Below are positions 17,804-25,939 of a stretch of DNA of 64,000 nucleotides, piece by piece; positions within the stretch are counted from its first letter, which is position 1; each line of letters opens with the position of its first letter. Source of the stretch: Clostridia bacterium (GTDB lineage: Bacteria > Bacillota > Clostridia > Oscillospirales > Acutalibacteraceae); NCBI GenBank assembly GCA_017399535.1, contig JAFQBX010000041.1:20560-84559 (forward strand), given 5' to 3'. A program made the position numbers and the translations under genes. The notes beneath the pieces are model-generated. The model made no database searches and was not told where the DNA came from. It saw nothing but the letters and a program-made list of their open reading frames with translations.

Positions 17804-20089
17804 ATGTTCCAAGTTTGTTCAAAATGTAAACAGAGACCCGCTGTGGTCAGAATAATAAAAAAAGAAGGGGACAAACAGCACGACGAGTGGCTGTGTCTCC
17901 AATGTGCCAAGGAAATGGGCTTTAATCCTCTCGAAGGAATGATGAAGGGTATGAACCTTTCAGAAGAGGATATTGAAAATATGACAAATGAGCTTATGGG
18001 CAATATGAGTGAGCTTATGAATCCCGATGAAATCGAGGACGGAGAGGACTCATTCGAGCCGGGTGGAGCTATGCCATTTCCTTTTATGAATAATATTATG
18101 GGCGGTGAAACTGCCGAACCGACCGAAAAGGCGGATAAAAGCACCGACAAAAAAGCCAAAAAGGATAAGAAAAAGAAAAAAATGATTGGCGCATACTGTA
18201 CCAATCTTAATTCACGCGCAGCTCTCGGCGAAATTGACCGCATAATCGGACGTGACCGCGAGCTCGAAAGGGTTATCCAGATTCTGTCCAGAAGGACAAA
18301 GAATAATCCTTGCCTTATCGGTGAGCCGGGCGTAGGAAAGACCGCAATTGCCGAAGGACTTGCACTTCGCATTGTTTCGGGTAATGTTCCCGCTCGTCTG
18401 CTTGACAAGGAAATTCATCTTTTGGACCTGACCGCTCTCGTTGCAGGAACACAGTTCAGAGGTCAGTTTGAGGCGAGGGTAAAGGGACTCATCGACGAGG
18501 TGAAGGCGGATGGAAACATCATCCTCTTCATCGACGAGGTTCATAATATGGTTAGCACCGGCGACAGCGAGGGTACGATGAATGCCGCCAATATGCTCAA
18601 ACCTGCCTTGTCGCGTGGTGAAATTCAGGTTATCGGCGCCACCACCTTCAAGGAATACCGAAAATATATCGAAAAGGATGCCGCGCTTGAGCGACGCTTT
18701 CAGCCGGTGACCGTCGAGGAGCCGTCAATTTCGGACACAATCACCATGTTAAAGGGTGTAAAGGATTACTACGAGGGATTCCACGGCGTAACCCTTTCGG
18801 ACGCTATGATTTCGAGCGCAGTTATCCTTTCTGAGCGATATATAAACGAGCGATTTTTACCTGATAAGGCAATTGACCTGCTCGATGAGGCCTGTGCCGC
18901 CGCGTCACTTCGTAATAAGGCGGCTGACAGCTTGTTAAAGGCGCAAAAGAAACTCACCGCATTGAAGGAAAAAGAGAGCGAACTTACTTCCGATGCCGAG
19001 AATATTGACTTTGAAGCGGTTGCAAACGTTCGATTCGAAATAGCAAAGCTCGAGGACGAGAGCAAGGGATTCGAAAAGGATGCTGCTGACAATGCCGTGA
19101 CCGACGATGATTTGGCGGCGGTAATCGAGCTTTGGACGGGAATTCCTGCCGCAAAGGTAAAGGAATCAGGACTGAGAAAACTGTCATCACTCGAAGAAAC
19201 GCTTAAATCAAAGATTATCGGTCAGGATGACGCGATTAAGGAGATATCTGCAGCCGTACGCCGTTCACGAGTGCAAATCAGCCCCAGAAGACGACCTGCG
19301 TCCTTTATTTTCGTTGGCCCGACGGGAGTGGGAAAGACTGAGCTCGTCCGTCAGCTTGCGGCTGAACTTTTTGACACACCGGAGTCACTTATTCGCCTCG
19401 ATATGTCGGAATATATGGAAAAGCATTCTGTATCGCGACTCATCGGAGCACCTCCCGGATACGTCGGCTACGACGAGGCAGGACAGCTCACCGAAAAAAT
19501 TCGCAGAAAGCCATATTCGGTTATACTTTTTGACGAAATTGAAAAGGCACATCCCGACGTGCTGAATATACTTTTGCAGGTGCTTGACGAGGGACGAATC
19601 ACCGACGCCCAGGGCAGAACGGTCAATTTTGAGAATACGATAATCGTTATGACCTCGAATGCAGGGAGCGAGAAAAAGGGCGGCTCACTCGGCTTTGGAA
19701 AGACCAGCATGGACCTTAATAAAGAAAAGGTTATGAAGGCGCTTGAGGAGTTTTTACGCCCTGAATTTATCGGTCGAATTGACGAAATAATCGTGTTTAA
19801 TCAGCTTTCTGTCACCGATTACGAAAGTATTGCGGCGCTTATGCTTGGCGAGCTTTCGCCCGTCCTTGCCGAAAAGGGAATTGACTTTACATTTGATTCG
19901 GACGTTTGCGCAAATCTGGCAAAGAGAGCCCACGAAAATTCGATACGAGGAGCGCGTGATTTACGCCGTCTTATCCGCAAGGATGTCGAGGATAAAATAG
20001 CCGAAATGCTTGTCGAGCGTCAGGATGAACAGATAACAAAGATAAAGGTAATCATCGAGGACGAAAAAGTAACGGTAATCGGATTATAA
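17804..20089 (+). CDS. clpE: Clp ATPase with N-terminal zinc finger (ClpE-like)
   Basis: 761 residues. It starts with a four-Cys zinc finger (CSKCKQRP...CLQCAKEMG, residues 5-34), then a Met/acid-rich and Lys-rich linker to about residue 125. Two AAA+ modules follow: GEPGVGKTA / LFIDEVHNM, and GPTGVGKTE / LFDEIEKAHPD. There are no Clp_N repeats; a helical middle segment (about 370-430) separates the modules. The zinc finger plus absent Clp_N fits ClpE rather than ClpC, though a clear UVR motif is not obvious. Such hexamers unfold proteins for ClpP (54691). It converges with clpC. Confidence 0.85.
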   Translation: MFQVCSKCKQRPAVVRIIKKEGDKQHDEWLCLQCAKEMGFNPLEGMMKGMNLSEEDIENMTNELMGNMSELMNPDEIEDGEDSFEPGGAMPFPFMNNIMGGETAEPTEKADKSTDKKAKKDKKKKKMIGAYCTNLNSRAALGEIDRIIGRDRELERVIQILSRRTKNNPCLIGEPGVGKTAIAEGLALRIVSGNVPARLLDKEIHLLDLTALVAGTQFRGQFEARVKGLIDEVKADGNIILFIDEVHNMVSTGDSEGTMNAANMLKPALSRGEIQVIGATTFKEYRKYIEKDAALERRFQPVTVEEPSISDTITMLKGVKDYYEGFHGVTLSDAMISSAVILSERYINERFLPDKAIDLLDEACAAASLRNKAADSLLKAQKKLTALKEKESELTSDAENIDFEAVANVRFEIAKLEDESKGFEKDAADNAVTDDDLAAVIELWTGIPAAKVKESGLRKLSSLEETLKSKIIGQDDAIKEISAAVRRSRVQISPRRRPASFIFVGPTGVGKTELVRQLAAELFDTPESLIRLDMSEYMEKHSVSRLIGAPPGYVGYDEAGQLTEKIRRKPYSVILFDEIEKAHPDVLNILLQVLDEGRITDAQGRTVNFENTIIVMTSNAGSEKKGGSLGFGKTSMDLNKEKVMKALEEFLRPEFIGRIDEIIVFNQLSVTDYESIAALMLGELSPVLAEKGIDFTFDSDVCANLAKRAHENSIRGARDLRRLIRKDVEDKIAEMLVERQDEQITKIKVIIEDEKVTVIGL

Positions 20090-20174
20090 AAAATACAACC
20101 AAAGTTGTATTGAAAGGTTAACCCGTTTGTGCGAAAATATTTGTCAGTGAGTTTTTTCGGAGGCGGTATAAACC

Positions 20175-20372
20175 TTGTATAGTCTAACCAGTAAAATTAT
20201 CGAAATCGAGGGAAAAACCGCCGTCACCTTTGGTATATACTGTGGTACGGTTTCGATTGATGATGTATCAGCCGATAGGGCGGAAATGGTGAACTTTATT
20301 GATAAATGCAATCGGCTGGAACTTTCACCAACCCATCTCTTTGAAGTTGTCGAGGATTTTCTCAATGAATAA
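20175..20372 (+). CDS. Small conserved protein, DUF6514-like
   Basis: 65 residues, TTG start with GGAGGCGG about 10 nt upstream. One beta-rich half (YSLTSKIIEIEGKTAVTFGI) and a helical half ending LSPTHLFEVVEDFLNE. The pattern of a short acidic DVSADRAEM segment followed by CNRLELSPTHL-VEDFL matches my recollection of the DUF6514 family of Clostridia. Function unknown. It lies between the clpE-like gene and the shared terminator. Confidence 0.65.
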   Translation: MYSLTSKIIEIEGKTAVTFGIYCGTVSIDDVSADRAEMVNFIDKCNRLELSPTHLFEVVEDFLNE

Positions 20373-20375
20373 TAA

Positions 20376-20412
20376 AAAAGCAGTCTGTGCTTGTTACACA
20401 GACTGCTTTTCT
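20376..20412. terminator. Bidirectional terminator inside the 3' end of clpC
   Basis: GCAGTCTGTG (20380-20389) and CACAGACTGC (20397-20406) make a perfect 10-bp stem with A-run left and T-run right. The right arm is also coding: it encodes the last residues of ClpC (KQSV) and the clpC stop is in the loop. Confidence 0.92.
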
Positions 20413-22820
20413 ATTTTTAGCTTTCCGTCGTCCATCCGGCAGGTAATTGTATCGCCTTTATTTATCTCGCCCGCCAAAATCATTTCGCTCAATTCGTCCT
20501 CAACCGTTCTTTGTAAAAGGCGATTAAGCGGTCTCGCGCCGTATGCCTTGTCAAATCCGTTTTTTACAAGATGGGCTGTGATACTATTATCAAATTCTGT
20601 ATCTATACCGATGGATAAAAGTCGATTTTTGAGTAACAGGAGCAGTTTTTCTGCAATTTTTGTCATATCCTCGCTTTTTAGCGTTTCGAATATAATTATA
20701 TCATCCACTCGGTTCAAAAATTCGGGGCTGAATGTCCTTTTCAGCTCGTCTGTTACCGATGATTTTATGAATCCTGACGGGTCCTGTTCACCGAAACCAA
20801 AAGCTCGTTTTTCGGTAATACTTCTCGCCCCGATGTTTGAGGTCATTATAATAATTGTATTTTTGAACGAAACCTTGCGACCTTGCGAATCGGTCAGTAT
20901 ACCCTCGTCGAGAATTTGCAAAAGCAGATTAAAAACGTCGGGATGCGCCTTTTCAATTTCGTCAAAAAGTATAACCGAATATGGCTTTCTGCGGATTTTT
21001 TCTGTGAGCTGTCCTGCCTCGTCGTAGCCGACGTATCCGGGCGGAGAGCCAATGAGTTTCGATACCGATTGCTTCTCCATATATTCCGACATATCGAGTT
21101 TAATAATGGTGTTTTCAGAGCCAAAAACCACCTCGGAGAGAGCGCGGCAAAGCTCGGTCTTTCCAACTCCCGTCGGACCGAGGAAAATGAAGGACCCAAT
21201 CGGTCTTTTCGGGTCGCTGATTCCCGACCTGCCGCGTCTTACAGCCCGTGCCACAGATGATACGGCTTTTTCCTGACCGACAACCCGCTTTTGAAGTTCG
21301 CTTTCGAGTTTTAAGAGACGCCGTCCTTCCTCCTCGGTTAATCTGCTAATCGGGATTTTTGTCCACTGGGCAACCGTTTCGGCAATATCGGTTGATAGTA
21401 CGGCACCCGAGCTGTGTTCGCGATTTTCGTGCCAGGTGCTTTTGAGTAAGTCAAGCTCGTTTTGCTTTTCGTTTTCCTTGTCGCGAAGTCTTGCCGCCTC
21501 CTCGAAATTCTGTAATTTTATTGCCGACATTTTTTCGTCACAAATATACTTGATTTCGTCCTCAATTTGTTTTAAATCAATGGGCGCAGTTATCGAACGA
21601 AGTCGAACTCTTGCCGCTGTTTCGTCAATGAGGTCAATTGCCTTGTCGGGCAAAAATCGGTCGGAAATATATCTATTTGACAGCTCGACGGCGGCGGTTA
21701 TCGCCTCGTCGTCTATTCTTACCTTGTGATGTGCTTCGTACTTGTCGCGTAGCCCCTTTATTATTTTTATCGTTGCCTCTTTGCTCGGCTCGTTTATGCT
21801 GAGTGGCTGAAATCGTCTTTCGAGCGCGGCGTCCTTTTCGATGAATTTGCGGTATTCGCTGAGGGTTGTTGCGCCTATAACCTGAATTTCACCACGCGAT
21901 AGGGCGGGTTTTAGCATATTGGCGGCATCGGTTGAGCCCTCAGCAGAACCGGCTCCGACAATGGTATGAATTTCGTCGATAAAGAGGATTATATTTCCGT
22001 CCTTTTTGACCTCGTTTACGGTGTTTTTTATCCGTTCCTCAAAGTCACCGCGATATTTCGTCCCTGCAACCATAGACGTCAGGTCAATGGAAATAATCCG
22101 CTTATCTTTTAGAATTTCGGGTACGTCATTTTCGGCGATTTTCAGCGCAAGTCCTTCTGCAACAGCTGTTTTTCCGACTCCTGCTTCTCCGATTAGGCAG
22201 GGATTGTTTTTGCTTCGTCTGAGCAGAATTTGTATCAGTCGGTCGATTTCTTCCTCTCGCGAAAATACGGGGTCGAGAAGCCCTGCCTTCGCCTTTTTTG
22301 TCAGGTCGGTGCCGAATTGGTCGACCAGCGGAGTTTTACTCTTTGCGCTATCCTTTTCTTGCGGTGAAAAACCGCCCGAAGCCGATTGCGAAATTTTAAC
22401 AAGGTCGTTCAGTAGCTTTTCGGTGTCGATTCCCGACGATGCAAGGAATTTCACCGCGTAGTTTTCATTTTCGCTCAGTATGCTGATGAGAATGTGCTCG
22501 GTGCCGACAAACGAGTTGCCCATCTGTCTCGCGGTGGTAATGGACAGCTCTATAATCTTTTTTGCCCGTGGTGTAAATCGGTCGGGGGTCAAAAGTGTCC
22601 TTCCGCCGATGCCAACCGTTTGCTCCAATAATTTTTCAATCTGCTCGGCGGTAATGCCTTTTTCCTTTAAAATACTAGCGGCAATACCTCCACCTTCGCG
22701 TAGAATTCCGATAAGCAGATGTTCACTACCAATATAAGTGTGTCCCAGATTTTGCGCCGAATCAATGGCGAGATTGAGCGCAATATTTGCCTTTGCCGTA
22801 AACCCGTTGAATTTAAACAT
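20394..22820 (-). CDS. clpC: Clp ATPase ClpC
   Basis: 808 residues, normal length. Two Clp_N repeats (about 1-145) recognise adaptors and substrates. AAA+ module 1: GEAGVGKTA / LFIDEIHTIVGAG. A UVR coiled-coil segment (about 420-455: EEAARLRDKENEKQNELDLL) follows. AAA+ module 2: GPTGVGKTE / LFDEIEKAHPD. It works with ClpP and MecA/McsB-type adaptors in quality control. The usual ctsR-mcsA-mcsB partners are not adjacent. AAAGGA ribosome site precedes the ATG at 22820. Confidence 0.96.
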   Translation of the reverse strand: MFKFNGFTAKANIALNLAIDSAQNLGHTYIGSEHLLIGILREGGGIAASILKEKGITAEQIEKLLEQTVGIGGRTLLTPDRFTPRAKKIIELSITTARQMGNSFVGTEHILISILSENENYAVKFLASSGIDTEKLLNDLVKISQSASGGFSPQEKDSAKSKTPLVDQFGTDLTKKAKAGLLDPVFSREEEIDRLIQILLRRSKNNPCLIGEAGVGKTAVAEGLALKIAENDVPEILKDKRIISIDLTSMVAGTKYRGDFEERIKNTVNEVKKDGNIILFIDEIHTIVGAGSAEGSTDAANMLKPALSRGEIQVIGATTLSEYRKFIEKDAALERRFQPLSINEPSKEATIKIIKGLRDKYEAHHKVRIDDEAITAAVELSNRYISDRFLPDKAIDLIDETAARVRLRSITAPIDLKQIEDEIKYICDEKMSAIKLQNFEEAARLRDKENEKQNELDLLKSTWHENREHSSGAVLSTDIAETVAQWTKIPISRLTEEEGRRLLKLESELQKRVVGQEKAVSSVARAVRRGRSGISDPKRPIGSFIFLGPTGVGKTELCRALSEVVFGSENTIIKLDMSEYMEKQSVSKLIGSPPGYVGYDEAGQLTEKIRRKPYSVILFDEIEKAHPDVFNLLLQILDEGILTDSQGRKVSFKNTIIIMTSNIGARSITEKRAFGFGEQDPSGFIKSSVTDELKRTFSPEFLNRVDDIIIFETLKSEDMTKIAEKLLLLLKNRLLSIGIDTEFDNSITAHLVKNGFDKAYGARPLNRLLQRTVEDELSEMILAGEINKGDTITCRMDDGKLKIEKQSV

Positions 22821-22941
22821 AAAAAATCCTTTCGTCGCGTCGTTAATTATATTTTAGTCGGGCGACAGAAATTTTATGCGAAAGTGAACTCGACCCTTGT
22901 AACCAAAAAGCGAAAATTACATAGAATGATGGTGAAGGTTG

Positions 22942-22960
22942 GTACAGCAAAAAGCTGTAC
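22942..22960 (+). promoter_or_regulatory. Small stem-loop in the leader of the Cys-rich peptide gene
   Basis: GTACAGC (22942-22948) and GCTGTAC (22954-22960) around an AAAAA loop, lying 24 nt before the ATG at 22985 and just upstream of the GAAAGGGGG ribosome site. It has no T-run, so it is not a terminator. It may stabilise the mRNA or affect translation. Confidence 0.45.
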
Positions 22961-22984
22961 GGTCGAAAGGGGGATAGAACGATT

Positions 22985-23131
22985 ATGTGTAATAACGGTT
23001 TATTTGGTGGCGGCTGCTGCACTTGGATAATTATCCTTATCCTTATCTTCGCTTGCTGCGGAAACGGCTTCGGCACAAATACTACTTCCGGCTGCGGATG
23101 CGGCTGCGGTTGCAACAATGACTGCTGCTAA
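22985..23131 (+). CDS. Cysteine-rich 48-residue membrane micropeptide
   Basis: 48 residues, 11 of them Cys. Order: a Gly-rich head (MCNNGLFGGG), a CC pair, a hydrophobic helix (TWIIILILIFA, about 13-23), another CC pair, a Gly/Asn/Thr linker, and a tail of alternating Cys and Gly (CGCGCGC, 37-43) ending CC. The ATG follows AAAGGGGG and a strong terminator follows the TAA, so it is a complete one-gene unit. The Gly-rich head plus single helix recalls small YjcZ-like sporulation proteins. The Cys tail could bind metal or cross-link in a spore coat; this is inference. Confidence 0.7.
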   Translation: MCNNGLFGGGCCTWIIILILIFACCGNGFGTNTTSGCGCGCGCNNDCC

Positions 23132-23144
23132 TCCCTTTTGGTAG

Positions 23145-23182
23145 TAAAAAAATCCGATGCATTCATTTGCATCGGATTTTTT
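23145..23182. terminator. Bidirectional terminator after the Cys-rich peptide
   Basis: ATCCGATGCA (23152-23161) and TGCATCGGAT (23168-23177) form a perfect stem flanked by seven A and seven T. It serves the micropeptide gene and the converging TSCPD gene. Confidence 0.93.
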
Positions 23183-23188
23183 TGTTTA

Positions 23189-23440
23189 TTATGATTTTTC
23201 CTTGATTTCTTTTAGCGCTTTTGCAAGCTGGTCGGGACATGAGGTTGTTTTGAATCCGCAACGGATATTTTCGAGCCGGCTTATAACCTCGTCAATTTCC
23301 ATTCCGACAACGAGCTTTGAAATTCCCGAGGTATTTCCGTTACAACCGCCGAGAAATTTCACATCTTTTACAATATTATTCTCAACTTCGATTGTTATGC
23401 TTCTGGCGCAAACTCCCTTTGTTGTGTATGTATATGTCAT
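23189..23440 (-). CDS. TSCPD domain protein (TIGR03905 type)
   Basis: 83 residues covering just the TSCPD domain. The C-terminal region contains the namesake string TSCPDQLAKAL, and earlier Cys residues sit in KGVCARS, GGCNGN and IRCGF. The domain also occurs at the end of some ribonucleotide reductases; stand-alone forms in anaerobes have no proven role but the conserved Cys suggest metal binding. Start ATG at 23440 follows AAGGAGAA. Confidence 0.9.
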   Translation of the reverse strand: MTYTYTTKGVCARSITIEVENNIVKDVKFLGGCNGNTSGISKLVVGMEIDEVISRLENIRCGFKTTSCPDQLAKALKEIKEKS

Positions 23441-23525
23441 AAGTAATTCTCCTTGTTGATTTTTATTTATTATATCATTTTCTATGAATTTTACAAGTCA
23501 CTTTATGTTACAAAAATATCATAAG

Positions 23526-23554
23526 TTGATAAATCTAAAATAATGTGGTATTAT
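23526..23554 (+). promoter_or_regulatory. Promoter of the 537-residue lipoprotein gene
   Basis: TTGATA (23526-23531), 17 nt, TATTAT (23549-23554), with ATGTGG before the -10. Confidence 0.7.
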
Positions 23555-23588
23555 ATTGTCAGTTTATGATAAGGAGGCGTGTGATTTT

Positions 23589-25202
23589 ATGAAGAGAATT
23601 GTTTCGGCTTTGGTATCGATTTTGCTTTTGTTGTCGCTTGTTTCGTGTACCGAGCCGTCAAATTCGCCTCACACCGATTCCAATTTATCCGAGCTTATTT
23701 CGTCGGACGAGCTTTCGAGTGAAGCTACCTCGTCAGAAATTGACGAACGTTATGAGGGAATGATTCCGCGTACTGATGTTTCGCTAAATAAAATGACCAT
23801 CGAGAATGTGTTTTATTCTACCGCCGAGGTTACCGATATATGCCTTATCGACGTTTCCGAGCTTGATGCCGATACGGTCGAAACACTCCGTTCGCTTCAA
23901 GGATTGGTAGCGCGAAATTTAGGTGGTGCAATATATCTGCATAGCGGAAGCGCCGCTGACGAATTTTGGCTGGAATACTGTTCAACCGAATACGGTTTTT
24001 ATTTTAAGAGGACAACCCCTGCCGATGCAATAAAGCGCTTTTCGAAGTATATAAAGGGAGCGATAATTTATTCGGATGATACTCCCTATGAGTACACTGT
24101 TGCTAATAACGTTGCCATTCAGTCGGAGTATCTCGTCGTGACTGAAAATTCGGTTTCGCTTGTCAACTCCGTTCTTTCAAATAAGCCGCTTATTGACATT
24201 CGAAAGCAGTTTGAAAACAAGAGGGAAGCGTATGATTATATTATTGAAAATTGTTTGCCCTCATCTTCCATTCGCTTTCTCGGTTTTGCAGGTAAGGGTA
24301 CGGCATTTGCCGACTATCTTTACGCGATAAAGGCGCTTGTTTTGGATTTCGATTTTTCTGAGGAATGGGAAACCGAAATGCTGTCACATTTAGTCGGACG
24401 CCCCGACTGGTACGATGTTTCCTACGTCTTTACCGACCGCAATTTGAGCACAGCTCTTGTCAATACATTCAGCGCTAGCGGATTTGGAATAATTAACGCG
24501 GGTAATTTCACCAATACGACCCTTTTGGCTTCGGCGTCAATCGAGTATTCGAGTAATAATACAAAGTACGAGAATAAAAAACTTGACAAGAATATGATTT
24601 ACGCGTCCATTCATTACAACGTTGATTCGCTGTCCGACGTTCAGCGTACGGCCTACACCGTTTGGAGCCATAAGAGTACTAATTCTGCAATATCGGTCGA
24701 GTTTTATCCCGTTCTTTACGAAATTGCACCGCCGATTGCAAAATGGTTTAGACAGAATAGAACTACCAACGATATGCTCGTTTCTGCCGACTTGGGATGC
24801 GGACTTGCCAATTTAAGCGTAATGGACCCGACCACCGCAATCAAATTCAGAAAGATTAACGAGTATTTCCTCAAAATGTGCGGAATAGACGTGGTCAGCG
24901 ACGGTCAAAAGGTGTATACGCTGAGCAGCTTTAACGATATGCTTGACGGACTCGTTACTCCCGAAACCGAAAGCAATATTACCGCGTCAATGAGTTTCGT
25001 CGATGTCGAAGGATTCGAAAACTGGATTTCAAATGCTGAGCCGATTTCGAATGCACCCATGTACTTTTTAATCGACCTGTCGGCAACCAATTTTACCGGA
25101 TATGAGTTTGTTCAGGTGGATAAGATTGTAACAAGGATTTTAAAGAATAAAAAGGACGTTATCAAATTTGTCCACGTAAAGAATATTTTGCAGTATATGT
25201 GA
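23589..25202 (+). CDS. Lipoprotein, GxGYxYP-related carbohydrate-associated domain
   Basis: 537 residues from ATG 23589 (AAGGAGG 11 nt upstream). Signal peptide with lipobox ending LVSC, so it is lipid-anchored on the outer face of the membrane, followed by a Ser/Glu-rich linker (about 20-50). The body opens with DVSELDADTVETLRSLQGLVARNLGGAIYL, like the N-terminal domain of GxGYxYP proteins, which are found near glycan-use genes and resemble glycosidases. Where the G-x-G-Y-x-Y-P signature would be expected there is DLGCGLANLSVMDP, so the signature is not kept. It stands alone between terminators. Confidence 0.6.
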   Translation: MKRIVSALVSILLLLSLVSCTEPSNSPHTDSNLSELISSDELSSEATSSEIDERYEGMIPRTDVSLNKMTIENVFYSTAEVTDICLIDVSELDADTVETLRSLQGLVARNLGGAIYLHSGSAADEFWLEYCSTEYGFYFKRTTPADAIKRFSKYIKGAIIYSDDTPYEYTVANNVAIQSEYLVVTENSVSLVNSVLSNKPLIDIRKQFENKREAYDYIIENCLPSSSIRFLGFAGKGTAFADYLYAIKALVLDFDFSEEWETEMLSHLVGRPDWYDVSYVFTDRNLSTALVNTFSASGFGIINAGNFTNTTLLASASIEYSSNNTKYENKKLDKNMIYASIHYNVDSLSDVQRTAYTVWSHKSTNSAISVEFYPVLYEIAPPIAKWFRQNRTTNDMLVSADLGCGLANLSVMDPTTAIKFRKINEYFLKMCGIDVVSDGQKVYTLSSFNDMLDGLVTPETESNITASMSFVDVEGFENWISNAEPISNAPMYFLIDLSATNFTGYEFVQVDKIVTRILKNKKDVIKFVHVKNILQYM

Positions 25203-25204
25203 TG

Positions 25205-25247
25205 AAAAAAACAGCTCTCGGTCAAACTTTAACCGAGAGCTGTGATT
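25205..25247. terminator. Terminator between the lipoprotein and rubrerythrin genes
   Basis: ACAGCTCTCGGT (25211-25222) pairs perfectly with ACCGAGAGCTGT (25232-25243); A-run to the left, weaker T-rich tail to the right. Likely used by both convergent genes. Confidence 0.88.
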
Positions 25248-25260
25248 ATTTATTTTATAA

Positions 25261-25797
25261 TCAATAGTTTTCTGCGTGAATTTCAAAGAAACTCTTTGGA
25301 TGTGCACATGTGGGGCAAATTTCGGGCGCCTTCGTGCCAACAATGATGTGACCACAGTTGCGGCATTCCCAAACCTTGACCTCGCTCTTTTCAAATACGG
25401 CGGCGGTCTCTACATTTTTGAGAAGGGCTCTGTAACGCTCCTCGTGATGCTTTTCGATAGCGGCTACGAGACGGAATTTATGAGCCAATTCCTTGAATCC
25501 TTCTTCTTCGGCTGTTTTGGCAAAGCCCTCGTACATATCGGTCCATTCGTAGTTTTCGCCTTCGGCTGCGGCGGCAAGGTTAGCGGCAGTATCGCCGAGA
25601 CCTTCGAGCTCCTTGAACCATAATTTTGCGTGTTCTTTTTCGTTTTCGGCGGTTTTCAGAAAGAGTGCGGCAATCTGCTCATATCCTTCTTTTTTTGCGA
25701 CAGAAGCGAAATATGTGTATTTATTTCTGGCTTCTGATTCGCCTGAAAATGCGGCTCTGAGATTCATTTCAGTTTTTGTTCCAGCGTATTTGTTCAT
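25261..25797 (-). CDS. Rubrerythrin
   Basis: 178 residues. The N-terminal ferritin-like four-helix domain carries the two E-x6-Y/E-x2-H di-iron motifs ([47 protein letters not shown]). The C-terminal rubredoxin domain has CRNCG and CPTCAHP for one Fe(Cys)4 site. It reduces hydrogen peroxide to water in anaerobes, using electrons from NADH via rubredoxin-type carriers. Start ATG at 25797 follows AAGGAGC. Confidence 0.97.
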   Translation of the reverse strand: MNKYAGTKTEMNLRAAFSGESEARNKYTYFASVAKKEGYEQIAALFLKTAENEKEHAKLWFKELEGLGDTAANLAAAAEGENYEWTDMYEGFAKTAEEEGFKELAHKFRLVAAIEKHHEERYRALLKNVETAAVFEKSEVKVWECRNCGHIIVGTKAPEICPTCAHPKSFFEIHAENY

Positions 25798-25828
25798 TGT
25801 TCATTGCTCCTTAATTGAATTTAACTAT

Positions 25829-25857
25829 ATTATACAATATGATTATTTGGTTTTCAA
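25829..25857 (-). promoter_or_regulatory. Promoter of rubrerythrin
   Basis: On the minus strand TTGAAA (25857-25852), 17 nt, TATAAT (25834-25829). A full PerR box was not recognised around it. Confidence 0.75.
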
Positions 25858-25939
25858 GCGGTTTATATTCATTTTATGTGAGCATATTTTCATCTTTTTT
25901 TCAGAAAATAAATATAAAATTACATTTTTGAGGTGTAAA

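Noticed and set aside
25613..25939. N-terminal extension of the choloylglycine hydrolase
   Set aside because: It is antisense to rubrerythrin, and the enzyme needs Cys at position 2 after the ATG at 25940.
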